Assembly (NCBI GenBank): GCA_937872985.1
Contig: CALMUW010000031.1
Location: forward strand, 1-38,099
From: an uncultured Alphaproteobacteria bacterium
Lineage (GTDB): Bacteria; Pseudomonadota; Alphaproteobacteria; Rhizobiales; Aestuariivirgaceae
DNA length: 38,099 nucleotides
Direction: 5' to 3'
In this document: piece by piece, positions 37,203 through 38,099 of the stretch
How positions within the stretch are numbered: position 1 is the first letter of the stretch
How the letters are laid out: the number at the start of each line of letters is the position of its first letter
Notes under the pieces: model-generated
The model's database searches: none
Told to the model about the DNA's origin: nothing
Seen by the model: only the letters and a program-made list of their open reading frames with translations
Position numbers and translations under genes: made by a program

Positions 37203-37508
37203 TTATCTATTTCCGGTGTTGGTCAGGCTTTTTCCCTGCCTAAATTTCCAGCCCTGCATAATCATGCAATTGCCCTTGATCCGACTGCGGCGGATAGCGC
37301 TTCCGAGGCCGTAGCCAAGGCTTGCGCCGCCTACATATGAGGGATTGCCAAAGGCGAATAACCCCGGCTGTGGGGCCATCAGAGAGGCATTGTCGCAGTA
37401 AGCCTTAGCATAGTCCAAGTTGGGGCCTGGTCCGATTCTAACCCAATCGGCACTGGCCGGAGCCGTAAACAGCATAACGGCGATAGGTAAAACAACGCGC
37501 ATTCTCAT
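37203..37508 (-). CDS. Secreted small protein in the immunity region
   Basis: I chose the ATG at 37508 (MRMRVVLPIAVMLFTAPASADW) for its GGGAGG ribosome site and good signal peptide (cleavage near ASA-DW). The roughly 80-residue mature part has two cysteines (AYCDNASLM and GNCMIMQGWKFR) and is Gly-rich. It converges with the repressor gene, and no repressor operator overlaps its start. Secreted proteins in this position are often lysogenic conversion or exclusion factors; that is inferred. Confidence 0.68.
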   Translation of the reverse strand: MRMRVVLPIAVMLFTAPASADWVRIGPGPNLDYAKAYCDNASLMAPQPGLFAFGNPSYVGGASLGYGLGSAIRRSRIKGNCMIMQGWKFRQGKSLTNTGNR

Positions 37509-37597
37509 TACCGCCTCCCGATAGACCACCGACACAAGCACAAAACACGCTTGAAGGTCAATTCCTTACCGGGAAGTTACCGGGCCACGGGGAAAAT

Positions 37598-37613
37598 GTT
37601 TCCTACGTGGCAA
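37598..37613. promoter_or_regulatory. Operator upstream of the plus-strand early promoter
   Basis: GTTTCCTACGTGGCAA is, on the other strand, ATTGCCACGTAGGAAAC when one flanking base is included. It is a weaker copy of the shared operator. It lies 34 bp upstream of the stronger site at 37632, and half-sites (GTTACC) occur at 37576. Confidence 0.55.
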
Positions 37614-37621
37614 TTTTTCTC

Positions 37622-37650
37622 TTGCGCTCAGGTTTCCTTCGTGGTAACAC
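37622..37650 (+). promoter_or_regulatory. Promoter of the plus-strand early operon with operator
   Basis: TTGCGC (37622-37627), 17 bases and TAACAC (37645-37650) form the promoter. The operator GTTTCCTTCGTGGTAAC (37632-37648) covers the spacer and -10. About 24 of 29 bases agree with the promoter at 36780-36808 when both are read in the direction of transcription. Confidence 0.72.
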
Positions 37651-37672
37651 CAGACCATCAACGGAGGGAACT

Positions 37673-38099
37673 ATGGCTAAGTCGAACGAAGAGGCGGTGG
37701 AAGTCGCGCAGGCCGATGCCCCCAAAATCCTGTCCATCAAGGGCATGGATCGCAACATGCAATGCCGTGGGTTTCAATTCGCAGTTGGGGAGACCTACTC
37801 GGTCGATAGCCCTGTCAAGGTCTGCGAAGCCGGGTTCCACGCCTGTCCCATTGATCAACACCCGCTGTCAGTATTCGAGTTCTACCCTCCCGGCACGTCT
37901 CGGTTTTTCGAGGTCGCTCAATTCGGCGACTGTTCAAAAGCCGACACCAAGCTCGCCTCTGCCTCAATCACCATTAACGCGGAGATCAGCCTGTCCGACC
38001 TTGCCGCCCGTGCGGTGAAGTGGGTTTTTGATCGGGCTGTATGGTCGGGCGCGGCCACAGCGTCAGGCGATTCGGGCGCGGCCACAGCGTCAGGCGATT
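37673..38099 (+). CDS. 5' part of the DUF7666-like repeat protein (continues at 1-466)
   Basis: The ATG at 37673 has GGAGGG at 37663-37668. The 142 visible residues hold the N-terminal domain of DUF7666-type proteins: ILSIKGMDRNMQCRGFQFAVG, VCEAGFHACPIDQHPLSVFEFYPPGTSRFFEV and ASASITINAEISLSDLAARAVKWV. The first repeats follow (SGAATASGD twice). It is the first gene after the repressor-controlled early promoter. The frame is open at the window end and rejoins at base 2 if one extra base (mod 3) is assumed. Confidence 0.85.
   Translation, partial: MAKSNEEAVEVAQADAPKILSIKGMDRNMQCRGFQFAVGETYSVDSPVKVCEAGFHACPIDQHPLSVFEFYPPGTSRFFEVAQFGDCSKADTKLASASITINAEISLSDLAARAVKWVFDRAVWSGAATASGDSGAATASGD
38045..38098 (+). 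repeat. First two 27-bp units of the AATASG array
   Basis: Two direct 27-bp units (core GGCGCGGCCACAGCGTCAGG) close the window. They differ from the left-end units by A for G in the TCAGGC codon pair, so they are separate copies, not an overlap of the same sequence. Confidence 0.85.

Overview
The window reads as an essentially complete genome of a temperate, long-tailed (siphovirus-type) phage of an alphaproteobacterium, cut open inside one gene. The last 427 bases and the first 466 bases are the two halves of a single protein gene built from a nine-residue repeat, so the molecule is probably circular or was assembled as a circle and broken in that repeat. The host guess, Alphaproteobacteria and perhaps Hyphomicrobiales, rests on the tail-tip gene order (tape measure, minor tail proteins, NlpC/P60-like, gpJ-like), which resembles Rhodobacter-type gene transfer agents. 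A beta-class DNA methyltransferase next to a GcrA-like double-HTH protein and a DnaA domain IV-like protein point the same way. It is an inference; no host DNA, tRNA or integrase is visible.

Layout. (1) 37673 to the end, then 1-7441, plus strand: a tightly overlapped early operon of small proteins, a single-strand annealing protein with SSB, an HNH nuclease, a Gp37/Gp68-type protein, a zinc-ribbon/winged-helix fusion and a membrane protein. It ends in a truncated methyltransferase fragment. (2) 28617 down to 7236, minus strand: the late operon. In order of transcription it holds HNH, TerS, TerL, portal, protease, HK97-type capsid, connectors, tail tube, tail assembly chaperone (apparently with a -1 frameshift extension), tape measure, tail tip, two fibre proteins, lysis genes, and finally a HExxH protein, a metallophosphoesterase and a DUF6378-like protein. 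(3) 28886-29427, plus strand: a two-gene unit with a small HTH protein, behind a promoter that contains a perfect palindrome. (4) 36772 down to 29407, minus strand: the other early operon, with a Cro-like protein, two ParB-fold proteins, several unknowns, a VRR-NUC nuclease, the methyltransferase, the double-HTH protein, the DnaA domain IV-like protein and a replication-initiator-like protein. The last of these contains a dense cluster of CGTCAC/GTGACG repeats that is a good candidate replication origin. (5) 36573-37672: the immunity region.

Regulation. Four copies of one 17-18 bp operator (about GTTACCAYGWAGGAAAC) are visible. Two lie between the Cro-like and repressor genes and two lie before the repeat-protein gene. 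The two early promoters are near copies of each other (TTGCRC, 17 bp, TAACAM), each with an operator across its spacer and -10. One repressor (36877-37200) can therefore be expected to silence both early operons, as in lambdoid phages but with an unrelated layout. There is no integrase, and two ParB-like proteins are present without ParA, so lysogeny may be extrachromosomal or may depend on host functions.

The least conventional area is 34256-34812. A plus-strand unit lies inside the minus-strand early operon: a 46-codon gene with a ribosome binding site, a nested-hairpin RNA segment and a strong intrinsic terminator. It is flanked by three 21-bp direct repeats and by a 29-residue membrane peptide gene coupled to parB.
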